NCBI RefSeq assembly: GCF_002929335.1
Contig: NZ_PJIL01000026.1
Location: 1 to 43,199 of the forward strand
Source of the DNA: Arthrobacter sp. Y81
GTDB lineage: Bacteria; Actinomycetota; Actinomycetes; Actinomycetales; Micrococcaceae
Length of the DNA stretch: 43,199 bases
Direction of reading: 5' to 3'
Part shown: positions 32,257 through 40,720 of the stretch, one piece after another
Layout: each line of letters opens with the position of its first letter
Position numbering within the stretch: the stretch's first letter is position 1
Notes under the pieces: generated by a model
What the model was told of the DNA's origin: nothing
The model's database searches: none
Seen by the model: the letters and a program-made list of their open reading frames with translations, nothing else
Made by a program: the position numbers and the translations under genes

Positions 32257-33246
32257 TTAATCCTTCTGCGTCAGAGCCGTGATGGCCTCAAGGACGGAAG
32301 CGTCGACGTCGAACCCACCGGCTGCAAGCTGCTCGGCCCGCAGGGCGGCCGACCGTTCGAAGGGCATCCGGACGGGCACTTCCTCATCCGCCCGTCGGGT
32401 TGTCCGCATGGCCTCGGAAAACGCCGAGACCTTCACCACGAATTCTTCCCCCTGGGTCAACAGGTCAGGCTGCATGGCGAAGACAAGAAAACCAAAGTCC
32501 TCCAGCGGCTTCGGAAAAACCGGCGACCCGGCCAGAATTCCCAGCAGCTGGACGCTCACGCCGAGGCCGCTGCCCCTGTGTCCGCCCCATGCGGTAAAGG
32601 CTCCGGACAAGGCTCGTGCCGGATCTGTCGTAGGTTGACCGTCGGAGTCGTAGGCGACACCGGGAGGCAGGTGGCGTCCCTGTCGCTGAGCGAGGACGGC
32701 TTGGGCATGAATGATTTCCGAGATTCCGATGTCCCAGATCACCGGCGTTGACGTGCTGGGAAACCCCAGACAAAACGGGTTCGTGCCGAACCGGCCCTCC
32801 GTCCCGCCGAATGGCGCCACCCAGGGCGACGCATTCGAGGCGATCATAGCGACGAGCCCTTGCGCTGTGATCATTTCGGCGTAATAAGACAGCATTCCCG
32901 TGTACCAAGTATTGTTCGCTCCGACGACTGCCAGGCCCACGTCCGCCGCCTTGTCGAGGGCGATCCCCACGGCTCGCTGCGCCACAACGTAACCGAGTCT
33001 GTCCCCACCATCCAGCTGGGCTGACAGAGGTGTCTCCCGCGTGATTCTGATGCCGTCCGCGCCCATGGGCTTCACAGCCAACCGCTCACCGATGCTCAGG
33101 ATCCGGGCTAGTCCGCTGAACGACAAGCCTCTCAGCTCACAGTCGAGGAGGTGCCGGAGGGTGATGTCTGAATCCGGACCGGACAACCCCAGTTTCCTCA
33201 GAGCAGCGGTACCCACCTCAGTGGCGTTTTCCAAGCTGATGAACAT
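32257..33246 (-). CDS. Ldh-family (malate/L-lactate-type) NAD(P)-dependent dehydrogenase
   Basis: 329 residues, normal length for the malate/L-sulfolactate/L-lactate dehydrogenase family, which uses a fold unrelated to classical LDH. Family parts include the central VGANNTWYTGMLSYYAEMIT, PFGGTEGRFGTNPFCLGFPS and AWGGHRGSGLGVSVQLLGIL. It would oxidise a 2-hydroxy acid or reduce the keto acid. It starts 16 bp after the aldehyde dehydrogenase stop and is the last gene of the operon from 42073. Confidence 0.9.
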   Translation of the reverse strand: MFISLENATEVGTAALRKLGLSGPDSDITLRHLLDCELRGLSFSGLARILSIGERLAVKPMGADGIRITRETPLSAQLDGGDRLGYVVAQRAVGIALDKAADVGLAVVGANNTWYTGMLSYYAEMITAQGLVAMIASNASPWVAPFGGTEGRFGTNPFCLGFPSTSTPVIWDIGISEIIHAQAVLAQRQGRHLPPGVAYDSDGQPTTDPARALSGAFTAWGGHRGSGLGVSVQLLGILAGSPVFPKPLEDFGFLVFAMQPDLLTQGEEFVVKVSAFSEAMRTTRRADEEVPVRMPFERSAALRAEQLAAGGFDVDASVLEAITALTQKD

Positions 33247-33262
33247 CTTCCGCCCTTTCGTG

Positions 33263-34762
33263 TTAGCCGGCGTAGGGGTCGGCGATGCCGATGTACTGCG
33301 TGTAGAGGTACTCCTCGATACCCTCCAGGCCGCCTTCGCGGCCCAGGCCGGACTGCTTCACGCCGCCGAAGGGTGCTGCCGCGTTGGAGACCACGCCGGC
33401 GTTCAGGCCGAGCATGCCGGTTTCGAGGCGTTCGCCCATCCGGATGCCGCGGTTCAGGTCGCGGGTGAAGACGTAGGCGACCAGGCCGTATTCGGTGTTG
33501 TTGGCCAGCCGGATGGCCTCGTCCTCGGTGGTGAAGGTGATGATCGGGGCGACGGGTCCGAAGATTTCCTCGGACAGGATCCGGGTGCCCTCGGTGACGC
33601 CGGTGAGGATGGTGGGCTGGTAGAAGTAGCCGGGCCCGTCCACGGGTCCGCCGCCGGCCACGGCCACGGCCCCGGAGGCCACGGCGTCGGTGACGAGCTC
33701 GTGGACTTTGTCGCGGCTCTTCGCATCGATCAGCGGGCCGACCTTGGAGTGGGCTTCGGTGCCGCGGGCGGTGGTCATGTCCGCCATCTTCGCGGCGAAC
33801 TTCTCCGCGAACTCGGCCGCGACGGACTCGTGCACAATGAACCGGTTCGCGGCGGTGCAGGCCTCGCCCACGTTCCGCAGCTTCGCCAGCATGGCCCCGG
33901 CCACGGCGGCGTCAATATCGGCGTCCTCGAAGACGACGAACGGGGCGTTGCCGCCGAGCTCCATCGAGGTCCGCAGCACGGTTTCGGACGCGTCCGAGAG
34001 CAGCCGGCGGCCCACTTCGGTGGACCCGGTGAAGGAGAGCTTCCGCAGGCGCTGATCCTTGATCAGCGGGCCCGTGGTGGCGCCGGCGGTCGAGGTCGGG
34101 ATGACGTTCAGGACACCGGCGGGCAGGCCGGCCTCCTGCATCACGGCGGCGAACAGCTGCGAGGTCAGGGGCGTCAGGTTGGCGGACTTGAGCACCATGG
34201 TGCAGCCGGCGGCCACGGCGGGGGCGATCTTCCGGGTGGCCATGGCCAGCGGGAAGTTCCACGGCGTGATCAGCAGGCAGGGGCCCACCGGCTTCTTGGT
34301 GACGAGCAGGCGGGACTTGCCGTCCGGGGAGACCGAGTAGCGGCCGAACGCGCGGACGGCTTCCTCGGAGAACCAACGCAGAAACTCAGCGCCGTACGTG
34401 ACCTCACCGCGGGCTTCGGCCAGCGGCTTGCCCATTTCCAGGGTCATCAGCAGGGCGAAGTCCTCGGCGCGGGCGGTGACCATTTCGAAGGCACGGCGCA
34501 GGATCTCCCCGCGTTCACGGGCCGGGACCTGTGCCCAGGAATCCTGTGCGGCAGCGGCTGCGTCCAGGGCGGCCTTGCCGTCCTCGGGACCCGCGTCAGC
34601 GATGCTGAGCAGGACCTTGCCGGTGGCGGGATCCTCGACGTCGAACGTCTTACCGGACGCGGCCGGCCGCCATTCGCCGTTGATCAGCAGTCCGGTCGGA
34701 ACAGAGGCCAGCAGCTCGCTCTCGCGCTCCGCAGTAACGGTGGGCTGTGCAGTTACAGTCAC
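33263..34762 (-). CDS. gabD: NAD(P)-dependent succinate-semialdehyde-type dehydrogenase
   Basis: 499 residues. The ALDH signatures are complete: PWNFPLAMATRKIAPAVAAG, FTGSTEVGR, MELGGNAPF (general base Glu268), VGEACTAANRF (nucleophile Cys302) and SEEIFGPVAPI. The context around the Cys is that of the GabD group, so succinate semialdehyde or a related short semialdehyde is the likely substrate. GTG 34762 overlaps the upstream stop by four bases (GTGA). Confidence 0.9.
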   Translation of the reverse strand: MTVTAQPTVTAERESELLASVPTGLLINGEWRPAASGKTFDVEDPATGKVLLSIADAGPEDGKAALDAAAAAQDSWAQVPARERGEILRRAFEMVTARAEDFALLMTLEMGKPLAEARGEVTYGAEFLRWFSEEAVRAFGRYSVSPDGKSRLLVTKKPVGPCLLITPWNFPLAMATRKIAPAVAAGCTMVLKSANLTPLTSQLFAAVMQEAGLPAGVLNVIPTSTAGATTGPLIKDQRLRKLSFTGSTEVGRRLLSDASETVLRTSMELGGNAPFVVFEDADIDAAVAGAMLAKLRNVGEACTAANRFIVHESVAAEFAEKFAAKMADMTTARGTEAHSKVGPLIDAKSRDKVHELVTDAVASGAVAVAGGGPVDGPGYFYQPTILTGVTEGTRILSEEIFGPVAPIITFTTEDEAIRLANNTEYGLVAYVFTRDLNRGIRMGERLETGMLGLNAGVVSNAAAPFGGVKQSGLGREGGLEGIEEYLYTQYIGIADPYAG

Positions 34763-35532
34763 GAGGCGGCCTTTTCTGCTTCGAACGCGGCGACTTCTTC
34801 GAGGATGATCGGGGCCGCGGTGGTGGCCGCATGGATGCCGATGACGCTCGCGATTTCCATGACCTCTAGGATCTCCTCCACCGTGGCGCCGTAGCGGAGC
34901 GCGTTCTCCATGTGCAATTTGGTACCACGCTCGTAAAGGTGGGTGGCGGCAATGTCGAACGCGATGTAGATGAATTCCTTGACCTTGGGCTCCAGCGGCC
35001 CGAACTTCCAGGACGCGGAGGAGAACTCCGTGTAGGCCTCAAGGTATTCCGGATCGAGTTCCAAGGTGTCGTCCCAGGTCTTGTTCCAGTAGCCGCGGTT
35101 TTCGGTGAATTCCTTCTTGACCTGCTCCTGGTACTCCGTCAGGGGCTGTTTGACGGTTCGCCCCCCGGTCTCGTCCAGGACATCACAGAGAATGGGTACC
35201 CCGACGTTCATGGCGTGCACCCCGAGCGTGCTTGCAAGTTCCACCACCTCCATGATCTCCGCTGACGTGGCACCAAAGCGCAAGGCGGCCCGGACGTGCT
35301 GCCGGACACCCGGGAGGTACATGTGGGTTGCCGCGCTATCCACGGCAATGTAGATGAACTCCTTGACTTTGTCTTCCAGGTGGTTCTTCTTCCATGGAAC
35401 GGAGGACATGGAGAGGTACCCCGCAAGGAACTCGGGGCTGAGCGCCAGGATGGCCTCCCACGAGTCTCCCCACGTTCCGCGGATGCTGATGAAGTCTTGT
35501 TTGATTTGCTGCTGGCGGGCTGTCAGCTCCAT
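34759..35532 (-). CDS. Tandem carboxymuconolactone decarboxylase-like protein
   Basis: 257 residues containing two similar CMD domains (FIYIAVDSAATHMYLPG and FIYIAFDIAATHLYERG mark the same position in each). The AhpD-type Cys pair is absent in both, so this is not a peroxidase; a decarboxylase, isomerase or lactone-handling role is more likely. ATG 35532 is chosen for GAAGGA upstream. It is coupled to the aldehyde dehydrogenase gene. The 115-bp gap from the GntR gene is the largest within the operon and could hold an internal promoter. Confidence 0.87.
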   Translation of the reverse strand: MELTARQQQIKQDFISIRGTWGDSWEAILALSPEFLAGYLSMSSVPWKKNHLEDKVKEFIYIAVDSAATHMYLPGVRQHVRAALRFGATSAEIMEVVELASTLGVHAMNVGVPILCDVLDETGGRTVKQPLTEYQEQVKKEFTENRGYWNKTWDDTLELDPEYLEAYTEFSSASWKFGPLEPKVKEFIYIAFDIAATHLYERGTKLHMENALRYGATVEEILEVMEIASVIGIHAATTAAPIILEEVAAFEAEKAAS

Positions 35533-35646
35533 GGTTTTTCCTTCACTGGGGTGGGTCGGACGGTCAATGAGTTGCCTCGGCTGACCGCTTTCGGGCATGG
35601 CGGAGCAACACTCGCTAATGCGGTGTGGCTGTGGTGTTAGTGGCTG

Positions 35647-36345
35647 TCAGTCGTCGAAATCGGCGAGGGCCGTGCGTGCGGCACGCCGGACGTGGGCGGC
35701 GTACAGGGCGGTGGCCAGCGGGGCGTCCCGTTTGGCTACCGCGGCGGCGATGGCTTCCATCTCTTCCACCGCTTCCATGGCACGGCCGGGGTGTGAGAGG
35801 GACGCCGCGCGCAGTACGTGCACGCGGGCCTGGATCTGCTCGATGAGCTGACGCAACGGTTCGCTGCGGGCGCCCGCGATCAACACGGCGTAGATGCCGT
35901 CCTTGGCCGCGAGCACCCCGCGCATGTCATCGCTGTGCTCTTCCGTCACCTTCCGGTAGTGCGCAGTAGCCCTCCGAAGATCACTAATCTCCGGGTCAGT
36001 CCCCCGTTCGATGAACCGCTGGACAATGAGTGACTCCAGGGTGGCGCGCACCTCATAGAGGTCCTCGGCTTCCGAGCGCGTGGGCCTGCTGACGATTGCG
36101 CCTTTCTGCGGAACAACAGTCACAAGCCCCTCGGAGGAAAGCTCCCGGATCGCTTCCCGGACGGTGGTCCGAGAGACGCCGAGCTGCTCCATCAGCTCCC
36201 GCTCCACGAGGCGCTGGCCAGGTTTGAGCTGAAGCCCGGTGATGGCGCTCCGGAGCCGGTCGGCAACTTGCTCGCGCACCGGCGCAGCCACGCGTCCCAG
36301 CGGCTCGGACGCCCATGAGTCGGCCAATGAATTGGTCACGGTCAT
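35647..36345 (-). CDS. GntR/FadR-family regulator (FCD domain)
   Basis: 232 residues. The winged HTH spans about residues 25-85 (QLGVSRTTVREAIRELSSEG) and is followed by an all-helical FCD ligand domain (VRATLESLIVQRFIERGTDP). These proteins repress catabolic operons until a carboxylic-acid effector binds. The operator-like GTACGA-TTG-TCGTAC overlapping the promoter at 42135-42162 is its probable target; lying inside the operon, it would also control itself. Confidence 0.92.
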   Translation of the reverse strand: MTVTNSLADSWASEPLGRVAAPVREQVADRLRSAITGLQLKPGQRLVERELMEQLGVSRTTVREAIRELSSEGLVTVVPQKGAIVSRPTRSEAEDLYEVRATLESLIVQRFIERGTDPEISDLRRATAHYRKVTEEHSDDMRGVLAAKDGIYAVLIAGARSEPLRQLIEQIQARVHVLRAASLSHPGRAMEAVEEMEAIAAAVAKRDAPLATALYAAHVRRAARTALADFDD

Positions 36346-36381
36346 CGTGTTCCTTCTTCCTGCGCGCGGATCTCAGCAATC

Positions 36382-37272
36382 CTACCTGTGGCTGACGGCG
36401 GACTCTTGTGAAGTCGCGGCCACCCACCGGGCTATTTCTGTGTGGTCGGCGTTGTCCGGCAGTTCTGCAGCAGCTTCTTCCCAGAGCTGGACCGCGGCGT
36501 GGCTCAGCCTCGACGCGGCGTGGACCTGGTCGGCGAGGTCGACTGCAATCTTCATGTCCTTGAGCATCAGTTTCAGGGCGAAGCCCGAATTGTAGGTGCC
36601 CGGAAGGATGAAGTTGGGCCATTTGTTCTCGGTCGAGCCGCTCTTGCCGCTCGAGCCATTGACGATCTGCAGCAGGAGATCCGGATCCACGCCGAAGCTT
36701 TGCCCGGCCAGGATGGCCTCGCTGCTGACCAGCAGGTGCGTGGCGGACATGAGGTTGTTCAGTGCCTTCGCCGCGTGTCCTGCCCCCACTTGCCCGGCGT
36801 GCTTGACGGTTCCGAAGCACTCCAGGATGGCGGATACCTCCGCCAGATCCTCGTCCGATCCCCCTGCCATGACGGTGAGCACGCCGTTTTCCGCGCCCTT
36901 CACGCCACCGGATACTGGGGCATCGACGAAGCGGATACCTTTTTGCCGCAGGCGTTGCTCGAGGGCCCGGCTGCGAAGCGGTTCGCTCGAGCTCATGTCG
37001 ACGACCAAGGTGTTTGTGGCCAAAGCCGCCTCGACATCGGCGCTCGCGATCACCGACTCGACGACGTCGGAATTTGGCAGCATGAGGATGACGGTGGTGG
37101 CGCCGTTGACCGCCTCGGCCGGCGAGCCGAACGCCAGGCCGCCCACAGCCCCTAGCTTCGCCCGGGCCTCCTCCGCTAGGTCGAATCCCCGGACGGTGTA
37201 GCCGGCGTCGAGAAGCTTCCGTGCCATGGGCGAGCCCATGTTCCCGAGCCCGATGAAGGCAACTGTGGTCAT
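36382..37272 (-). CDS. Beta-hydroxyacid dehydrogenase (3-hydroxyisobutyrate dehydrogenase-like)
   Basis: 296 residues. The Rossmann start is VAFIGLGNMGSPMARKLLDA, the substrate loop is DAPVSGGVKGAENGVLTVMA, and the catalytic Lys169 is in GAGHAAKALNN. The family includes tartronate semialdehyde and 4-hydroxybutyrate dehydrogenases, so oxidation of a hydroxy acid to a semialdehyde for the GabD-like enzyme is plausible. The start overlaps the previous stop (ATGA). A second, divergent homologue lies at 38077. Confidence 0.9.
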   Translation of the reverse strand: MTTVAFIGLGNMGSPMARKLLDAGYTVRGFDLAEEARAKLGAVGGLAFGSPAEAVNGATTVILMLPNSDVVESVIASADVEAALATNTLVVDMSSSEPLRSRALEQRLRQKGIRFVDAPVSGGVKGAENGVLTVMAGGSDEDLAEVSAILECFGTVKHAGQVGAGHAAKALNNLMSATHLLVSSEAILAGQSFGVDPDLLLQIVNGSSGKSGSTENKWPNFILPGTYNSGFALKLMLKDMKIAVDLADQVHAASRLSHAAVQLWEEAAAELPDNADHTEIARWVAATSQESAVSHR

Positions 37273-37673
37273 GACGCCTCACTGACCTTGAGTTCGTTCA
37301 GCACCTTCTCAGCCACCCGGAAGGATTCCAGGGCTGCGGGGACGCCTACGTAGATGGCTGTCTGCATAAGGATCTCCTGAATTTCCTGCTCCGAGACACC
37401 GTTGTTGATGGCTCCGCGGACGTGCACCCCGAGTTCATGGGACCGGTTCAGGGCCGTGAGCATTGCGATGTTGATCATGCTGCGGCTCCGCCGGTCTAGG
37501 CCGTCGCGGTTCCAGACGGCGCCCCAGCAGTACTCCGTGACCAGTTCCTGGATGGGTCGGCTGAACTCGGACACCTGCCCAAGGGATCGTTCAACGTGGC
37601 TGGCCCCAAGGACTTCCTTGCGTGTTGCCAGACCCTCGTCGTAAGTAGTTTCGTGTGTGTCGCTGCGGTCCAT
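37269..37673 (-). CDS. 4-Carboxymuconolactone decarboxylase-like protein (PcaC type)
   Basis: 134 residues with the single-domain PcaC pattern: VTEYCWGAVWNRDGLDRRSR, then NIAMLTALNRSHELGVHVRG and AIYVGVPAALESFRVAEKVL. PcaC opens the decarboxylation step of protocatechuate breakdown, but no other pca gene is present, so the substrate may differ. ATG 37673 follows GGAAGGA and is three bases from the cupin stop. Confidence 0.88.
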   Translation of the reverse strand: MDRSDTHETTYDEGLATRKEVLGASHVERSLGQVSEFSRPIQELVTEYCWGAVWNRDGLDRRSRSMINIAMLTALNRSHELGVHVRGAINNGVSEQEIQEILMQTAIYVGVPAALESFRVAEKVLNELKVSEAS

Positions 37674-37675
37674 GG

Positions 37676-38080
37676 TTATTCCTTCCGGAGATCTGGGGTC
37701 TTGCTGTAGTCGGGCTCGTCCACCGGTTCGGCCCAGTGCGTCACACCCAGAGAAATGGCGGTGTGGGTCATAAAGGAATCCGGGGCGGCGCCGTGCCAAT
37801 GGCGTTCTCCCGGCGGGCACCAGACTGTGTCGCCGGCGTTGAGGACGCGGGGGGTGTCCTCCCCCTCTGCGTGGATGAGACCCCGCCCGGCGAGCACCTG
37901 GAGGATCTGGCCATTTTCGTGATGGTGCCAGTACGTCCTGGCCCCCGGGGTGAAGTTGACCGTGTTGATGGTGACGCCGTCCGTGGATGACATCGTCAAA
38001 TACGGGAAAGCGGTGCCGCTGAACTGCGAGCCGGCTTTGCCTGCCGTGCCGTCCTGCACGGGTCCGTTGATGATCCTCAT
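37676..38080 (-). CDS. Cupin-domain protein
   Basis: 134 residues, a single cupin barrel. The first metal motif is TYWHHHENGQILQVLAGRG (His52-54, Glu55-Gln58) and the second is CPPGERHWHG. Such proteins are metal-dependent isomerases, dioxygenases or decarboxylase partners, often encoded with PcaC-like proteins as here. The start overlaps the upstream stop. Confidence 0.88.
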   Translation of the reverse strand: MRIINGPVQDGTAGKAGSQFSGTAFPYLTMSSTDGVTINTVNFTPGARTYWHHHENGQILQVLAGRGLIHAEGEDTPRVLNAGDTVWCPPGERHWHGAAPDSFMTHTAISLGVTHWAEPVDEPDYSKTPDLRKE

Positions 38081-39036
38081 GGCTGCTCCTTTGCCGGTCC
38101 GGGCGCTGCATGCGGTTCCTCGGGCGTTTCGTCGCCCGCCGGCAACGGGTCGAACAGCCGCACGCCGCCGGACACATCTCCGATGGCGTCGACCACGGTG
38201 TTACTGATCTGGTCGGCGTAGCCGAGAGCGTTGGCGAGGCCGAAGCTCGCCAGCGGACCCGCGGAATTCGGGCTTGCCACCCCGAGGTCCCCGGCCAGCT
38301 CGACGTAGGCCATCACGTCCTTCATCATCAGGGAATTGGTGAGGCCGCCCTTGAGATAGTCCCCCTTGATGATCTTCGGGAACCTGTTCAGCGAGGCGAA
38401 GCTGACCCCTGAGCTGTTGTTGATGACATCCAGCAGCACCTCCAGGTCCAGGCCGGCCTTCTTGCCGGCGACCATTGCTTCCGCCGTGGCGGACAGGGTG
38501 ATGGCATTCAGGAAGTTGTTGATGAGCTTCGTCGTGTGGCCCGCCCCGGACGCCCCGGTGTAGAAGATCTTGCTGGAGAAGAATTCCAGCGCCGGCCGTG
38601 CCCGCTCAAGGGTGCTTTCCTCCCCGCCCACCATCAGCACCAATTCGCCCTTTTCTGCGGCCGCCGCGCCGCCGGAGATGCCGGCGTCCAGGTAGCTCGC
38701 GCCTGCGGCGGCCACTTTGCCCGCGATCTTGCGGGTGGAGGCAGGGGCGCAGGTGCTCAGGTCGACGACGATCTGCCCGTCCCGCAGGTGCTCCAGGACA
38801 CCGCCGTCACCAAGCATAACGGCCTCCACGACGGCACTCTTGGGGAGGGAGAGGAGGATGATGTCCGAGCCGTCCGCCACGTCCGCCGCACTGGCGGCCG
38901 GGGTGGCGCCGGCCGCGGAGATATTTGCTGAGACGGGATCGTAGCCCAGCACGTCTTTCCGCGCGCTGGTGATGCAGGTGGCCATCCGGCCGCCCATGTT
39001 GCCAAGGCCAATAAACCCGATGCGGAGTTCGCTCAT
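38077..39036 (-). CDS. Beta-hydroxyacid dehydrogenase (3-hydroxyisobutyrate dehydrogenase-like)
   Basis: 319 residues. The N-terminus is IGFIGLGNMGGRMATCITSA, the substrate loop is DAGISGGAAAAEKGELVLMV, and catalytic Lys170 is in GAGHTTKLINNF. The C-terminus has a ~25-residue extension rich in Pro and Glu. It is distinct from the homologue at 36382, suggesting two different hydroxyacid steps. Coupled at both ends by four-base overlaps. Confidence 0.9.
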   Translation of the reverse strand: MSELRIGFIGLGNMGGRMATCITSARKDVLGYDPVSANISAAGATPAASAADVADGSDIILLSLPKSAVVEAVMLGDGGVLEHLRDGQIVVDLSTCAPASTRKIAGKVAAAGASYLDAGISGGAAAAEKGELVLMVGGEESTLERARPALEFFSSKIFYTGASGAGHTTKLINNFLNAITLSATAEAMVAGKKAGLDLEVLLDVINNSSGVSFASLNRFPKIIKGDYLKGGLTNSLMMKDVMAYVELAGDLGVASPNSAGPLASFGLANALGYADQISNTVVDAIGDVSGGVRLFDPLPAGDETPEEPHAAPGPAKEQP

Positions 39037-39890
39037 TGTCCTGCCCTCTGGAAGTTGTTGCCGTAGATGGCTTCGTCCACGCTGGTGGTGTCCCAGGCCC
39101 CAGCGCCGCCACTGGGCCGGACGGTGTTCACAATGGAGGCGCCGCCGTCGGCCGCGATCACCTGGCCGGTCACGTACGCGGAGTCATCGCTCAGCAGGAA
39201 GGCCACGACGCCGGCGATTTCCTCAGCGGTGCCGGCCCGCCGCAGCGGGGTAGTACTGGCGCGCTGCTCCATGTCGTTCTTGCCACCGCTGGTGGTTGCG
39301 GCGGCGGCAAAGAGTTCGGTGGGCACGATGCCCGGTGCCACCGCGTTGACCCTGATGCCCAGCGGGCCGCCGTAGACGGAGCCGCCATGGACCAGCCCCA
39401 CGACGGCGTGTTTGGACGTGTGGTAGGCCAGCAGGTCCGCCGCCCCCGTGAGGCTCGCGATGGACGCCGTGATGGCGATGTTGCCGCCGCCGCCCTGCGC
39501 GGCGAACTGCCGGAAGGCTGCCCGCATGCCCAGGAACTGCCCGCGGACGTTGACGTTCATAACGCGGTCGAAATCTTCGACTTCGACGTCCGGCAGAGCC
39601 GCGAACTTTCCGAAGATCCCGGCGTTCAGGTGGTGCAGGTCCACCCTGCCAAAGGCGTCCAGTGCCTCCTGCATGTAGTGGTGGACGTCCGCCTCCCGGG
39701 CCACGTCAGCGGCCACGGCGATGGACCGGGTGGGCAGCGATCGCGCCACGGCGGCTGCGGCGTCGGCATTGATGTCGACGACGACGACGTGCGCGCCCTC
39801 CGCGGCGAGCCGCCAGGCAGAGGCCTTGCCCAAGCCTCCCGCCGCGCCGGTAACGACGGCCACTTTGCCGTCAAAACGCAGGATGGTCAT
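39033..39890 (-). CDS. Short-chain dehydrogenase/reductase
   Basis: 285 residues, classical SDR. The cofactor loop is VVTGAAGGLGKASAW; Asp39 after the second strand favours NAD. The catalytic residues are a Ser in ASIAS plus Tyr156 and Lys160 (YHTSK). The C-terminal tail is about 30 residues longer than usual. It would oxidise a secondary alcohol or hydroxy acid in the pathway. Overlaps the upstream gene by ATGA. Confidence 0.92.
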   Translation of the reverse strand: MTILRFDGKVAVVTGAAGGLGKASAWRLAAEGAHVVVVDINADAAAAVARSLPTRSIAVAADVAREADVHHYMQEALDAFGRVDLHHLNAGIFGKFAALPDVEVEDFDRVMNVNVRGQFLGMRAAFRQFAAQGGGGNIAITASIASLTGAADLLAYHTSKHAVVGLVHGGSVYGGPLGIRVNAVAPGIVPTELFAAAATTSGGKNDMEQRASTTPLRRAGTAEEIAGVVAFLLSDDSAYVTGQVIAADGGASIVNTVRPSGGAGAWDTTSVDEAIYGNNFQRAGQ

Positions 39891-40705
39891 GACTGTTCTT
39901 CCTTTCTGCCGATGGTTGCTGCGAGCCCGGCCAGGGGGCCGGCCGTGACGGGAGTGAATCGCTCCAGGGTGGAGGGGTCGTGGCCTGTCACAAGATGGCT
40001 GGCGGTCGTGTCCATCAGCTGCCGGATCGTGTCGAAGCCGGCATACATTTCCTGCACGTCATTGACGAACATGAACGGTAGGTCCTGTTCGAATTCCTCG
40101 TAGTAGTGGATGGCGTCGGAGGCGAGCACCACCTGGCCCTCGCTGGTCTGCACGGTGACGATCGACTGGCCCGGAGTGTGGCCGCCGACGCGCGAGATGC
40201 GGATGCCGGGGGCAACCGTGTAGTCGTCGTCGAAGGTCGTGATCCTGCCCTCCCCCGCCGCCCGCTTCAGGTAATCCAGTTCCTCGGTTTCGATCGAGTG
40301 CTTGAATTGCCTGCGGGCGGCGAAGCTGCTGAGCCAGAAGTCCAGTTCAGCGCGGGCCATGATGATGTTCGAGTCCGGGAACAGGTCCAGGTTCCCGATG
40401 TGGTCGTAGTGCGCGTGGGTGACCAGCACCTGCGGTGCGTCTCCGGGATCTACGCCCAGGGCGGCGAAGGCCGCGGCCGGCTCGATCAGGAAGGTGCGGT
40501 TCCGCACCTCCCCGCCGTGCCGGGAGAAGCCGGTGTCGACGACGACGGTACGTTGCCCGTTGCGGATCACCCAGAAGAAGTAGTCCATGTCCACGGGTTC
40601 GTCAGGCGTTTTGTAGATGTGGAAGTTCAGGTACACATCGCTCTTCACTGTGGATCGGGTCCCGAACTTCACAATGCTGACTTGATACGTATCGCTGTTC
40701 GTCAT
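39887..40705 (-). CDS. N-acyl-homoserine-lactonase-family metallo-hydrolase
   Basis: 272 residues of the metallo-beta-lactamase fold. The dinuclear metal motif HAHYDH is at residues 97-102 in VLVTHAHYDHIGN; the later ligands fall in VGGHTPGQS and LASDAIHY. It resembles the AttM/BlcC and AiiA lactonase group, so lactone ring opening is the best guess; it could act on gamma-butyrolactone-like compounds or on acyl-homoserine lactones. It directly follows the transporter gene, at the head of the pathway. Confidence 0.88.
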   Translation of the reverse strand: MTNSDTYQVSIVKFGTRSTVKSDVYLNFHIYKTPDEPVDMDYFFWVIRNGQRTVVVDTGFSRHGGEVRNRTFLIEPAAAFAALGVDPGDAPQVLVTHAHYDHIGNLDLFPDSNIIMARAELDFWLSSFAARRQFKHSIETEELDYLKRAAGEGRITTFDDDYTVAPGIRISRVGGHTPGQSIVTVQTSEGQVVLASDAIHYYEEFEQDLPFMFVNDVQEMYAGFDTIRQLMDTTASHLVTGHDPSTLERFTPVTAGPLAGLAATIGRKEEQS

Positions 40706-40720
40706 GCTCGTTATCCTCGC

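Noticed and set aside
33041..34894. 617-codon plus-strand open frame opposite the aldehyde dehydrogenase
   Set aside because: It mirrors the high third-position GC of the real gene, has Gly/Asp/Gly-rich composition with no domain, and the opposite strand encodes a complete ALDH.
36053..37282. 409-codon minus-strand frame overlapping the hydroxyacid dehydrogenase and GntR genes
   Set aside because: Arg/Gly/His-rich shadow of two clear genes in another frame of the same strand.
39036..40103. 355-codon plus-strand frame opposite the SDR gene
   Set aside because: Shadow of the SDR and lactonase genes, no recognisable domain.
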